DNA from: Warburgia ugandensis
Lineage: Eukaryota > Streptophyta > Magnoliopsida > Canellales > Canellaceae
Length of the DNA stretch: 64,000 bases
Assembly (NCBI GenBank): GCA_035236585.1
Contig: CP141137.1
Coordinates: 12,974,327 to 13,038,326, forward strand
Direction of reading: 5' to 3'
Numbering within the stretch: the stretch's first letter is position 1; each line of letters opens with the position of its first letter. Under the pieces are notes generated by a model. It searched no databases and was not told where the DNA came from. It saw only the letters and a program-made list of their open reading frames with translations. The position numbers were made by a program, and so were the translations under genes. Below are positions 1 through 10,836 of this stretch, in pieces.

Positions 1-979
1 CAAGAAAAAATAAAATAAAATAGAAGATGGAAGGACTAGTAAATCTGGTTTTGATATCCTACTATTACTAGAAAAACAACTAAAAAGAAAAAAACTAGAA
101 AGGAAACAAATAAGCAGCTAAAGAAAGATAAAACACACGATTCCTTTGTGAAAATGTGCTTATCAATTGTTGAATGCAATGATAGATATTTTATCCCCTC
201 ATAAACCTTGTGAGTCTTTAGATGATCTTGCTTCTTCATGTAACTAACCACAGAAGTTTAGATTTGAGGTTAGAGTCTAAAGGAAGCACCAAATGACCAT
301 TATACTTCAAGAGGCTATTATCAATAGAGGAATTAATAAGGTAAAGTAGGAGCTTGAGTAATCTGTTAATGTAGAGAAACAATGTTGGCATTCCTAAAAA
401 TTCCTCTATACCTCGTCTTTCATTCTATTCCTTATGCAAACATGCCTTAATTAAAATAAAAAATATAAATAAAAACTAGTTGGTTCTAGCAACTAAAATG
501 AATTAGATTTCCTACAAAAAATAAGAATTCATAATATCTAATCTCGATAGGAAGTTTCTAAATCCTTGTGAACTTAATAGAAAATGGCTTGTATGCCCCT
601 GTCTTTAAAAGAAACATTCTCCTTAAGGTTTAACTATGGAAATCACAAGCGCAAGCATCCCCTTGCAATGAACTAGAGCTTGAATCATTATCTTTGAACG
701 AACTTTATTCGTGTGATAATCGAGGCACCTCATGCAACATTAGACTTGCACATGCAATTGGAGGTAATTGAAGCATTATCTCAATGTTTGGACCCACATG
801 TTTCTTAAATAGTGAAACATGGAAATTTGGATGCAATTAAGAGCCAACAAGAAAATTAAGTTTAAATATGGATTTTCCTTTGAAATAAATATTAGTGTCA
901 ATACACTTGTAAATGCGAAAGAATCATGCATGTCTTGCAAATGGCGAAGAGTGAAGGAATCACCAAACAACCATTATAC
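1..979. other. AT-rich non-coding flank of decayed gypsy element
   Basis: No gene is visible. A block near 294-350 is a diverged copy of the block near 965-1020 (shared core ccattatacttcaagagg). This suggests that the decayed retroelement to the right continues into this stretch or has an internal duplication. No LTR end could be placed here. Confidence 0.4.
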
Positions 980-2990
980 TTCAAGAGGTCATCATCAACA
1001 GAGTAATGTGGTAAAGAAGTAGGGTCTTAAGTATTTTGTTTAGAGCAATCATGTAGGAATTTCTTAAATTTTCTTCTCGAATGGCATCTAATAGTAAAAA
1101 GCATGAAGTAGAGATGACTAAAATTGGTGATAATCTTGACAGCACATCGGCTACTAAGTTTTCCAATCTAACATGATAGATGATTTTATAGTTGTACCCC
1201 ATCAACTTTATTACTCACTTTTTTTGAGTTCAAATAGTAAGATGTTGCTCCAAAAAATATTTTAGGCTACGATGATTAATCTTAATCTGAAATTTGTGTT
1301 CTAATAAATATGGCCTCCACTTCTACAATTTTCGTTTTCATTGCCAACATCTTCTTTTCATAAGTAGAGAGTAAAGTTGCCATGCCTACAAAGGCCATGC
1401 AAAATAGGCAACTGGGCATCTCTCTGATATAATTATAACCCCAATTCCAACTGTACAAACATTACATCCTAACACAAATCACTTAGAAAATTTTGTAATT
1501 GCAAAATTGGAGTAGTCATCACCATGGTAGTTTTGAGAGAATTACAAGCCCTAGTTGCTTCATTTGACCGGTTAAATACTTCATTCTTTAAAAGAGCAAG
1601 TAAAGGTTTAGTCGACTTCCCATAGTCCTTGAAAAAGTGATAATAACACCTTGTTAACCCAAGAACCTTGCGGAACTCTTTGAGATTTATAAGAGGAGGC
1701 TAATCCACCATGCACTTTATCTTGCTTGGATCTACCACTAATCCTTGGTGGAAATTATATGACTCAAAATTTCTATTTCTTCTTTTGCAAACAGTCATTT
1801 GGGTAGTTTTGCATATAATTGATGATCTAGTAAAATTTGAAGAACAATTGGAGGATGCTTGAGATATTTCTCCTAAGATATACTATAAACAATATATCAT
1901 AAAAAAACTAAGATAGATTTGTGCAAGTAGGGTCGAAATACCTCATTCATGAGTGCGTGAAAAGTTGAGAGAGCATTCATGAGACCAAAGGGCATGATTA
2001 GGAAGTCATAATGTCCTTTGTGAGTTCAAAATGCTTTCTTGTAGACATCATCGGCTGGTATGTGAATTTGATGGTACCTAGAACATAAATCAAGCTTTGG
2101 CAAAAAAAGAAAGAAAAAAGAGAGCCCCTTCTAAGTCATCAGTATTTGGAATAGAAAAATGATCTTTGACTATAATTTGACTAAGAGGTGTATAATCTAC
2201 ATAGAATCTCCCATATCTATATTTCTTTTTGATCAAGAGAACAGGAGAGAGTAAGGACAACAACTATGTCTAATACCAGCAATCAACATCTTGTATACAA
2301 TCTTCTCAATTTCATTCTTTTTATAATGTGTAGGTAGTATTAGGGGCAAATGGATATTCACAAGGGAGGCATCCTCTTGCACCACAATCTTATAGTCATG
2401 CAAACGAATATGAGTTAATTCACTTAGTTCTTGAAAAACTAATTGAAATTTATATAAAAGACGTCTCAAATTTGACTGAGTCATCTAAATTAGTTAAGTT
2501 ATTACTAACCATTTGAAGAATCTTTCTCATTCCACTATGGGTAACCCAGCTTGGCAGGCCATAGATATGGGCTTGCCAACCAAATGATAGTTTTGATTGT
2601 TACTCTATAAGGTTATAATTAGTCACCTCCACTCACAACAACATTGCCCAAGTTGTTCAAGTCAATTTGACAAAGCTTTGCTCATGCTTCATCGAAATCT
2701 TCATAATGCAAAGGGCCGAAACTAACAAACAAAGCTCTTACAAACTCACTCCAACTTAAGGTAGGATTTGTGCAATCACTCCATTGATACCACTAATTCG
2801 CTTCCCCTTCCAAGTGAAAAGGAGTAAGTTAAATCCATAGATTATTTGGTGTATCCACTTCGATGGATGTTCACCTCCAAATTTAGAAAAACTTAAATGT
2901 GTAAAATGTGGTTGGATTACCACTTGAGTTAAAAGTCTTAGATCCTTCACGCCATTATCATGTTCCTCTAGAATCACATGAAGAAGCTAT
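980..2990 (-). mobile_element. Decayed Ty3/gypsy gag-pol (minus strand)
   Basis: Reading the minus strand from high to low coordinates gives the order expected of a Ty3/gypsy polyprotein, broken by many stops and frameshifts. A gag piece lies at about 2756-2977 (FSKFGGEHPSKWI, then FTWKGK, resembling the F.GEDP..W ... LEG motif of gag). The entry to reverse transcriptase lies at 2233-2484 (pattern around EIEKIVYKMLIAGIRHS). The RT palm follows near 1930-2110 (LPKLDLCSRYHQIHIPADD, then MPFGLMNA and MNEVFRP). The end of RNase H lies at about 1120-1205 (GYNYKIIYHV...VADVLSRL). The order gag-RT-RNase H excludes Ty1/copia RT. The lineage cannot be fixed; the gag style resembles chromoviral or Tekay elements. 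It is non-functional and old. Confidence 0.8.
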
Positions 2991-3243
2991 TGTATCCTTG
3001 GAAACTTCTATATGAAATTCTAAAAAGGAGTTAGACAACTCGAGCAAGAGTTTGATAGCTTCAATAGTAATTAATGTTGTTGTAGTCCTTTCGTTCAAGA
3101 ATATAAGGACCCATTTAATTTGTAGATCTTTTTTGCATGTGTAGGGGTGCCATGGGCCAAGTTGTGATCAACAGAACTCTTAAAGTAGGGAAAAAAAAGA
3201 AACAAAAAATTTATCCAAGATGATAGCCCTGTATGGATCATTT

Positions 3244-3255
3244 GCTCTAACACCA
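3244..3255 (-). other. Degenerate primer-binding site (initiator-Met tRNA type)
   Basis: The minus strand reads tggtgttagagc, two mismatches from the plant Ty1/Ty3 primer site TGGTATCAGAGC. It lies just upstream (in minus orientation) of the gag remnant, where the primer site of that gypsy element should be. Confidence 0.55.
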
Positions 3256-3257
3256 AA

Positions 3258-3500
3258 TGTTAAAAGCTTAACCAATATGGTAAAAGCCTCATGATTGATA
3301 ATACAAGTCAAGTCAATTTCTTAAACCAATGTCCCACATCATTAGTGGGCTTCCTTATGTCCCATACCATAAGTGGACCCCACTTTGGATCATAACATAC
3401 CATCACGCTTTCGAAGGGGGTGTTGATATCAATTTCAAGGGTTACATAACTATGTGCAGGGGGTGTGCATATCAAATTTAGGGGTGTTAAAAAACCTCCT
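3258..3500 (-). mobile_element. Probable LTR remnant of the minus-strand gypsy element
   Basis: The sequence abutting the primer site ends in ...TTTTAACA on the minus strand, as an LTR end would. The outer limit is not definable because no matching TG start or second LTR is seen. The region holds no gene. Confidence 0.4.
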
Positions 3501-4231
3501 TCCCTTGCTACTGGCGATCATTAGGCGTCTTCTTAGATCAACCCATATTTTTTTCTTTCACTAGTTTGTCCGATCACCATGTAACTTCCTTGCATTCAGC
3601 GATCAACGGCTTCTCTTATCAACCACTAAACATAGTTTGTTTTTCTTCAGTGTAGATAGTCTCAACTTTTCCTCTCCTTTAGATTGATGGCTGCTACTCT
3701 GCCAACACCAATGATGTTGCAGCCTGCTACTCAATCTTCTGTTCTAATCTCTCTCCTTCAGCAAAATTGGCAATATATGGAGATCTATAAGCAAAAACTC
3801 GTAATAACTCTCTAGCAAGTCTCACAGAAGCGCAACGAGTTTCTCTTGGCTCTTAGCAATCTCTTAAAGTGAGTGTAGATACTAGGTATTTGGTGACTCT
3901 TAGAAAGTGCCCAACACTAAAATTTGATTCTCTACTTTTGCTACCATTTTTCCTTTGCACATGTACGAACTTTGATTGCTTCCAGCTATAAACTTGGTCC
4001 TTGTTCCAACAATTTTCCCCCATCATTTCTACAGATATCTTTTGGCCACCACTAACACTTTCTCATTTTCGGTCAAATCTCTTTCCTAAGAGAAGAATAA
4101 TTTAAAGTATCTGTATATTCTCTTAGAACCTGTATTTTTGTAAGCACCACTCAACTTGAAATGTAAATCCATCAAGTAATATTTTGGCACTTTGGCTTAT
4201 GGTCTTGCTAGAATCATAGCCAGTTAATTTT
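3501..4231. other. Non-coding stretch, possible LTR start near 4011
   Basis: No reliable coding sequence. On the minus strand a purine run (ATGGGGGAAAAT) ends at about 4013 and is followed by TGTTGGAAC. This is the arrangement of a polypurine tract and 3' LTR start, but no sequence match to the LTR at 4246-5011 was found. Confidence 0.3.
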
Positions 4232-4243
4232 GCTTTGATACCA
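4232..4243 (-). other. Primer-binding site, initiator-Met tRNA type
   Basis: The minus strand reads TGGTATCAAAGC, one mismatch from the standard initiator-Met primer site. It is separated by two bases from an LTR end (...TTACAACA). Confidence 0.55.
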
Positions 4244-4245
4244 CT

Positions 4246-5011
4246 TGTTGTAATCAAGATTAAGAATCTATAAAGATAACACACACATGTACACAAAGAT
4301 AGATAAGAAGTTTATGTGGTTTAGCTATCATGTGTACATTCACAGGAAAGGAAGAATCCACTATCTAATTAGATTACAATAAGAGCAGGATGAGGCTAAA
4401 AGCCTCCCTCAACCCTCCTTTGCTTCTCTATGTTCAATCTCTCTCACTCATACTAACAATGACCTAGCATTACATATATATAGGAATTCTTCTCACATGG
4501 GTATGGATCACATGTAGGTCAACCCCAACATAATCAATGCTCTATGAAATACACTAGGTTTTTTCCATCAACATGAATTACTATGTTATTCACCTAGCTC
4601 TATACCCATATCCAATTAAGAATCCTAAGGGATATTTATCAACACTCTCATTGTAATTTCCATAATCACAAATGTTGTAACTAACGATGCTATAACCATG
4701 AATCTATAACAACTCATTCTACTAAATGACTTCAACGATATTATATTTACTGTACAATAACAAATACAATTGACCCCATGACAATCATCCAATACAAGCC
4801 TATCAAGGGAGGATCACAACCAACTTAATTAACATAATAAGTATCATACTAGCTTGCTATGATCATTAGCACTAGATTATCCCTTAGGTGCATAAATAAA
4901 ATAAATATACAAAGTAGTATCATGATTGAAGATTGGTGGCCACAAGATCTAATGTCTCCCACTTGTCCACAATATTCCAATCATTAGTCAAGGTTTCACG
5001 ACCACAAGATC
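4246..5011 (-). mobile_element. Probable copia-type 5' LTR (minus strand)
   Basis: The LTR end at 4246 reads ...ATTACAACA next to the primer site. A candidate start TGTTGGAT lies at 5011, giving TGTTG/CAACA terminal inverted repeats. A TATA-like stretch (cctatatatatg on the minus strand) lies near 4475-4486. No coding region of the element survives beside it. The outer end is uncertain. Confidence 0.4.
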
Positions 5012-5754
5012 CAACAATAATACAACTACGGTTTGGGAGACTCAAAAACATTAAACCTTAGTTTTAATCATGTCATAACATTCTTATTACTTGCACATGT
5101 TTTCACTTTAAAAGCTTCTACACTATCTCTATTTACTTACATGTGAAGAAAGATAAGTCTCCTCTATTGAAGCTTTTCTAAAATAATGTACCAAATATTT
5201 ATGAGCATAAAAAAATAAATATATATATTAATAAGGTTGTGCTATGCATGCTTTTAAATTTTCACAAAGAGAAAATGATGGGAAAGGTGCTTTCTTTTAT
5301 TTTTAACACTTCCCATAGTCTCTCTAATTGGTACTACTTTTTTTTCCAACCCTTTTCTTTCTTTCTTATTTTATTTTATCTCTTCTACATACTACTAAAT
5401 TATCTATCTTTTCCATATTTTCTCCTCCTTTTCAGATGGGGTACAACCATAAAAGGAGAAAAACACAGAAAACCATATGTTTATATCTACAAAAGGGGAG
5501 AGACAAGATGCTAGAGGTTAACATTTAAATGAGAGTTTTAGTTTTTAGACAATTGGCAAAAATCTAATGAAAATTGGATTTAGTGCCTACTTTTTATTTT
5601 GTCTGACATATACTACCGTGAGTTTCATATAATTCCTCTTGATAAAAGAAAACACTAGAAGAGGTGGACAAACACAACAATTTCCTCACTCCCCAAATTC
5701 AACAATTGCATTATCCTATGCCTTCTTGAACAAAGATACCTGTCTAAAGACTAT
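5012..5754. other. AT-rich intergenic stretch without genes
   Basis: Pyrimidine-rich and AT-rich sequence. Short open frames near 5239-5528 are low-complexity (F/L/S/Y-rich) and have no recognisable domain. Confidence 0.5.
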
Positions 5755-6003
5755 GATGATTGATAACCCCCTTAGCCCATTGATCCACCCTCTCATCAGT
5801 AGATATGTGGATGTGTAATGACATAGATGTGCTTTCAAGGGCATTTGTCAGGTCCTTCATCCACATTATTGTCTTTGATGAATCACCTTAGATTATGCCT
5901 AGAGATTGAAATGATTGTGGGAGGATTTGAATACCTTCACTAGCTATAAGGAACTCTACATCATTTGCATAAACTGGTCTAGCAAGACCCAAATGATTAA
6001 CCA
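5755..6003 (-). pseudogene. Possible LINE-type RNase H remnant
   Basis: The minus strand gives one nearly open frame containing LGLARPVYANDVEFLI, then a stop-interrupted GDSSKTIMWMKDLTNA. The second part follows the (E)GDS..VI.W pattern of the plant retroelement-type RNase H found at the C-terminus of LINE polyproteins. Stops interrupt it. The match is by pattern only, so the assignment is tentative. Confidence 0.3.
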
Positions 6004-7584
6004 AGTTTCAGCAATTCCCATCATGAATAACACTATCAATTTTCCTTGGCTTAGTAGGCATATATAGTTTGGTGGTCAAAGTTTTCTAAAGAATTATAAG
6101 AATATAGTAGTTGGAAAATTATTTTTAGAGGATCCAAACTTGAAATATTCTTACCAAACTTTTAGCTTTGGCATTAATATGACATCTTAGAATTTTTAAG
6201 CTTTTAATAGTGACTAAATACCTAACATTTGAGATATAGAAATTTGATCTAACCTCTAAAACTCTGATTTTACACACTTCAAGCATTCTAGTTCGACAAT
6301 TCACATTATGGACATCAATGCACACCCAATTGTTAGCATTTCCACAGGCCTCACATGGTAGCAATTAGTCCACCTCAAGCAACAAGCCTGTATTGAACAA
6401 ATAAGTGTGACCAATGCCAGTAGGTACTAAGATTGATCAATGTTGACCAATGCCAGTAGGTACATAGATTCATCGATGTTATGTAAGGCTAAGTAGTGAC
6501 GCAAAGTGTTTGACATCAAGTAGCTATGTTGAGCATTTAGTGCTAAGTAGAATGATTGTGCCATGCTTTGGTACCATTGACAATTATATAACACGAATTA
6601 CCAAAATCACCAAATTAACTAAGGTGTCAGGCTTTCGTGGGAGTGTTATAAGGGCATTTTTGACCAATGTGATAATTAAGGTAGTTATCTTTTTGCTGTC
6701 CAAACCTCATTAGTTTCCAAATTAACTACCTATGCTCTCAAATATATAAATAGGGGCTTCCCTTTTACATTTAGACATCAAATCTCTCATAGAGGATCAA
6801 GTCTCACATGACCAACTCTCTCTCCCCCCAAGACTTTGGATTCTCAATTTTAGAGATTTATAAGTGTAATCCCTACTACTCTGAAGATGGGAAATTATGA
6901 AGTTCTCTTACTAGTTTTAGGGTATTTAGGAGAGATGTTAGTCTAGGTCTGACCCTAGCTTTGCTTCTTAGAGGATCATCCACCAACCCATTTCTATCTT
7001 GTCCACTAGTTCTAAAGCATTGACTCCGCCTAGACTCTTGGGAACAAGCACCAATCCATTTTGTGTTCTTACTCCCCAAGGTTTTGACTTGGACTATCTT
7101 AGTCCTTGTCCACTTATTTGGTGATACCTATGGTTAACCATCAAGTATTCTCTACTAATCTAGTCCTAACTACAATATTATTGCTAAGGGATTAAGTATC
7201 AAGCTTAGAATACCTAGGTTTAAGCTGGTCATTGGCTTAACACTAGGTTGATGTAGACATACTGTCCACACAACCAGCCCTAGGATTGAAATGAGCATTT
7301 TCCCTTCTTCTTCTTGGATTGAAATAATCTTTCTTCTTCTCAAGCAAATAGGCAAGTATAACAATCAAAGCAGGCAAGATTCAAAGAGTGCTTAAAGCTT
7401 ATAGTGCAAATTTGTATACATGTAGCACATTACTAATGTGAATATTAGCAAGCACTCTTTCATCTTATCAAGTAACTTGAATAGCAAAATTTTTCATCAA
7501 GAATATTTTTTGTTTTAATAAGGACTATTCCTTCACCAAGAGTTGAGCCCCTATCAAAAGAGTATGATGAGTCTATGAGCATGA
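6004..7584. other. Unassigned, AT-rich, probable decayed repeat
   Basis: No gene recognised. Two near-identical short direct repeats (gaccaatgccagtaggta) occur at about 6408-6425 and 6447-6464. A 79-codon minus frame at 6125-6364 has no recognisable motif. Confidence 0.4.
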
Positions 7585-8330
7585 TTGCACCCAAATGAGA
7601 TGTAATAGCTCCAAAATATCCTTGTCTACAAAGTGTAGAGGTAAGTTAGAGATTTCAATCCAAACTAGTTTCTTAGAACTTTTCAAATAATCATCCCATG
7701 ATCTAAGGTCAAGAAAGAAGCCACCAAACTAGGAACTTAGTCCATTAAGAGTTTTCCTAACTTTAGCTTCAAAGGAGAAGAAGATGAGTACTTCTTCATT
7801 AGTGATTACTGTCATTTCAACCTTTGTTTTCAAATGATCACTAGCCAATTTTTAAGTAGACAAAGAGGAGTTTTCAAATTGACCATCTCACTAAAAAGGG
7901 CTGCTTTCAATTTAGTAATCTTGCTTGAAGCAAAGAATGATCAATGGAGACTTTCTCAAGAACTGAGATCCATCAAAGTGTTACACATTCCTCCTAGAAG
8001 AATATGGATGAGTCAAAAATTTTCAAAAAAAGGATATCGGACTGCCTCTTTTCATGCAAGTGAAGAATTGTAAATAAAATCACTCATACAATCTCCTAAA
8101 TCTAATCCCCTGGCAAAGGAGAAAGTGGCAACTTGAACCTGTAACCAATCATACATTAGGATAGATGTTGAGTTGTTTGCGACTAATTGTGCTAGACATT
8201 TGTTGGCAGATAGGATGTCGTACTTGGCTATGGTTTTTTGTGGTATAGGAACATTGGTAAAGTCTTTAGGCTTAGGGCCAAGGGGCATGAACGAGTAGTC
8301 CTGAATACTTTTTTGTCTTTGATGGACCAA
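7585..8330 (-). pseudogene. Decayed DUF4283/LINE ORF1-like fragment
   Basis: On the minus strand, 8052-8330 is open (92 codons). The same strand then continues with stops to about 7585, where it reads KKLVWIEISNLPLHFVDKD followed by ILELLHLIW. This resembles the W(V).I.NLPL..W....L..I(G) core of the DUF4283 domain found in plant LINE ORF1 and zinc-knuckle proteins. Together with the RNase H-like piece near 5.8 kb this may be an internally deleted LINE. There is no poly-A tail or target duplication to prove it. Confidence 0.3.
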
Positions 8331-8437
8331 ATCTTTCTACAGTCGAGACAATCATCTCCAAAAGAGAAGCCCTTGAAATAACATCTACCACCACTTCATA
8401 GCCATCGCCCACATTCCAATCTCTTTTCTTTACCTTT

Positions 8438-8671
8438 CTTCAATTGCTTGTTTCTCTTGGAAATAAGTTTCCGTTTAAGTTCCCATCTTCCTTCATAACT
8501 TTGGCGTGCATGTTGATGATTTGAAAGATGGTGAATCTCTCCTTCCACCCCCTTCTTCAATTGCTTGTTTCTCTTGGAAATAAGTTTCCGTTTAAGTTCC
8601 CATCTTCCTTCATAGCTTTGGTGTGCATGTTGGTGATTTGAAAGATGCTGAATCTCTCCTTCCACAAAACC
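8438..8671. repeat. 117-bp tandem duplication (two copies)
   Basis: Two adjacent copies start at 8438 and 8555 (both begin cttcaattgcttgtttctct) and match almost perfectly. The period of 117 equals 39 codons. The minus-strand frame 8396-8737 stays open through both copies as a doubled 39-residue basic repeat (core KLISKRNKQLKKG). I see no other evidence that this frame is a gene. Confidence 0.85.
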
Positions 8672-8739
8672 CAACACCCCCCTCCCTCTCTCTAAATTTA
8701 CACAAAGTTTTTTTTGGCAAAAGCTCAGAAGGGTCATTA

Positions 8740-9435
8740 TGTGCCAAATTAACGAATTTAATCATAGATGTTTATTACAGTCATGGACGCAAGTACCCGT
8801 CTCGGCATCTCCTTAGCATTTTTCAAGCTGAAGTGCTGAACAGTCCTTTACTGTCGACTAGTTTAAATAATTACCGTAGTATAGTCTTGCAACAAACAAG
8901 CAACCAAGCGGGAGACAAGAAAAATCATTTTAAGATCTCCTTTATTGACCTCCTACCAATAAACGTAGAACTTCTCCACCTAAAATCCCCCAACAGATGC
9001 ACACCCCAGCCTCTCTCTCTCTCTCTCAATTAGAAAAATCAAAACTGCTTCTTAGTTTTGGAGAATTTACGTTGAATAAAAGTTTTCATCACTTTTCAAT
9101 AGATAGGTGCTGGCCCACTGGATCTAGATTCTCTAGATCATGGCCCACTTTACGCGTGGGGACAGAGAGAAATTTTGCTGGACCCACAACCCAAGGTATT
9201 GCCACTTTCATGGTGACATATTTTCCATTCGTGCGCGTTGCTCCCACTAGCCTGCTTCACGCGGTTTTTGGTTCGAAATGATTTCTGGCATGTTAGCCTC
9301 TCATTGTTCTTCACCAGTTTATAGGCTTGTTGGAAGTCGTTTTCCTAATCTTTTACCTTACATGCATAATCATTGTGGTTAAAATATTTGTCTGTAAGTT
9401 TCTCATTCCGTCTATAACCTTTTTACTTTTGCAGC
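8740..9435. other. Non-coding stretch with CT microsatellite
   Basis: A short (CT)n tract lies at about 9011-9027. A plausible splice acceptor (tttacttttgcag) ends at 9434, immediately before the decayed frame that follows. This may be promoter/leader and intron sequence of a dead gene, but no exon was identified. Confidence 0.3.
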
Positions 9436-9933
9436 CAGTCAGAATTCTGCCTTTAAAAACATGTTTGCACGCTACCCATGTATTTATATTCACAGTCAGC
9501 AGTACCGGTGGCTAGCTCCCAGATGGCTAGTGATGCAAATCATTCATCTTCTCCATTCAATGATCTTAACAGTTTGTTTGATTAAGATATTAGAGGACTG
9601 CTCAATCAAAGCTCTTGGTCGCGAAGAACCCAAATTTTTGCATGAAACAGCCCTCCTTGGGATGATCGCGCCACTTCTATGATTGGTGGGACTTTGGATA
9701 CTAGTTAGCTCGAAAGGCATGCACATCAAATGATTCTAGCATCTGCAAAATTAATGAATAATTTAGAAACATGCATAAACAAAGGTCCAAATTCAACGAC
9801 CGAAAGCACAGTTTTGATGTTTGCAGAATCTCCCAAACGTCAGAAGTTTTTGTTAATGAGATATTCAAAGCCGGAGCAATCGGTTCAACGGTTGAAATCA
9901 TCCAAAGGTGAGTTCGACACACAAATATTGTAA
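9436..9933 (+). pseudogene. Decayed protein-coding fragment, family unknown
   Basis: A single frame runs for 166 codons interrupted by four stops. An internal ATG at 9523 starts MASDANHSSSPFNDLNSLF, then a stop, then DIRGLLNQSSWSRR. Further on are PPWDDRATSMIGGTL and, in the open part 9730-9933, AESPKRQKFLLMRYSKPEQ. Composition is that of a real Ser/Asn-rich plant protein rather than a transposon. Three of the stops differ by one base from sense codons. A splice-acceptor-like sequence precedes it. I do not recognise the family. The copia element at 9961 begins 27 bases after its end. Confidence 0.35.
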
Positions 9934-9960
9934 GAACCCTCAAAACAGCGACATACATCT

Positions 9961-10436
9961 TGCTGATGTCCATCCTCATATAATCAGGAATTCTCCAGAA
10001 GATTTCTGGGAGAATTGCTTATGTCCATCCTCATGTAAGTAAGAAAGAAAAGAAGTCTCTTAGAATTAGACAATCCAATTTTGATAGGAATTCTAAGAAG
10101 ATAAAGATAAGCAAATAAGGCTTATCAAGATAGAGTTTGTATTCATGTTGAATACATCTAGCTCTCCTTTGATCTTTATAAATAGGGTCTAGAGGCAGAG
10201 GCTAAAAATGACTTCAGTTATAATGTTCTCCTAGAGTAAATGGTTTTCCTCTCTCCTCTTGTGGATGTAGGCCAGACTAGGCCGAACTTCATAAATTTCT
10301 ATTTGTGTATGTGTATTGTTTCATGTTATTGCACACAATAATTGGTAGTAGAGCTCAACATTTGGCATCAGAGCTGCGCATATCAACAATTGGTAGCAGA
10401 GCTCAACATTTGGCATCAGAGCTGCGCATCTCAACA
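9961..10436 (+). repeat. 5' LTR of the copia element
   Basis: Begins tgctgatgtccatcctcat and ends gcgcatctcaaca. A TATA box (tataaataggg) lies near 10179-10189. The start contains a partial tandem repeat of the tgtccatcctcat block (9967 and 10022). The last 96 bp are two 48-bp units (10341-10388 and 10389-10436), where the 3' LTR has one. Confidence 0.9.
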
Positions 10437-10450
10437 AGTGGTATCAGAGC
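10343..10450 (+). repeat. 48-bp tandem units carrying five primer-site-like motifs
   Basis: Motifs resembling TGGTATCAGAGC occur at 10343, 10363, 10391, 10411 and 10439, with period 48 for alternate motifs. Each is preceded by an LTR-end-like (c)aaca or aata plus two bases. Only the last, at 10439-10450, is an exact match in the functional position. Confidence 0.88.
10439..10450 (+). other. Primer-binding site of the copia element
   Basis: Exact TGGTATCAGAGC, complementary to the 3' end of plant initiator-Met tRNA, two bases after the LTR end TCAACA at 10436. Confidence 0.9.
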
Positions 10451-10836
10451 TTGGTTTACACCAAGGATTGTCGGAACAGAGCCGGTGAATTCAGGAGTAC
10501 CGGAGCAGACACAGGCCAGGTACGGTCTAGGTCCCAGTTCAGACCTAGGCCAGGCACGACCCAAGTCCCAATTCAGGCCTAGGCAGGTGCAACCCAGTTT
10601 TAGTTTAGGCTCATCTAGGCCAAGCCCAGGTTATGTTCAAACCTAGCAGGCCCATCCAGATCCAGACTGAGCAGAAGCCCAGATAACAGGGAAACCCTAG
10701 ATCTGAGGGTCTAGATTGTCTAACCATTGAACGACCCAGATCGCTCGAAGAACTAACCCGATCATACAGATCGGAGATCAATTGCGCAATCCAGGCACAA
10801 CCTAGATCACACGGCCCAAATCAAGCTACCCATACC
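10451..10836 (+). other. Copia untranslated leader, part 1
   Basis: GC-richer leader with repeated ggtctaggt/ggcctaggc-like words between about 10520 and 10630. No ORF of interest. The leader resumes at 13809 after the inserted solo LTR. Confidence 0.6.
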
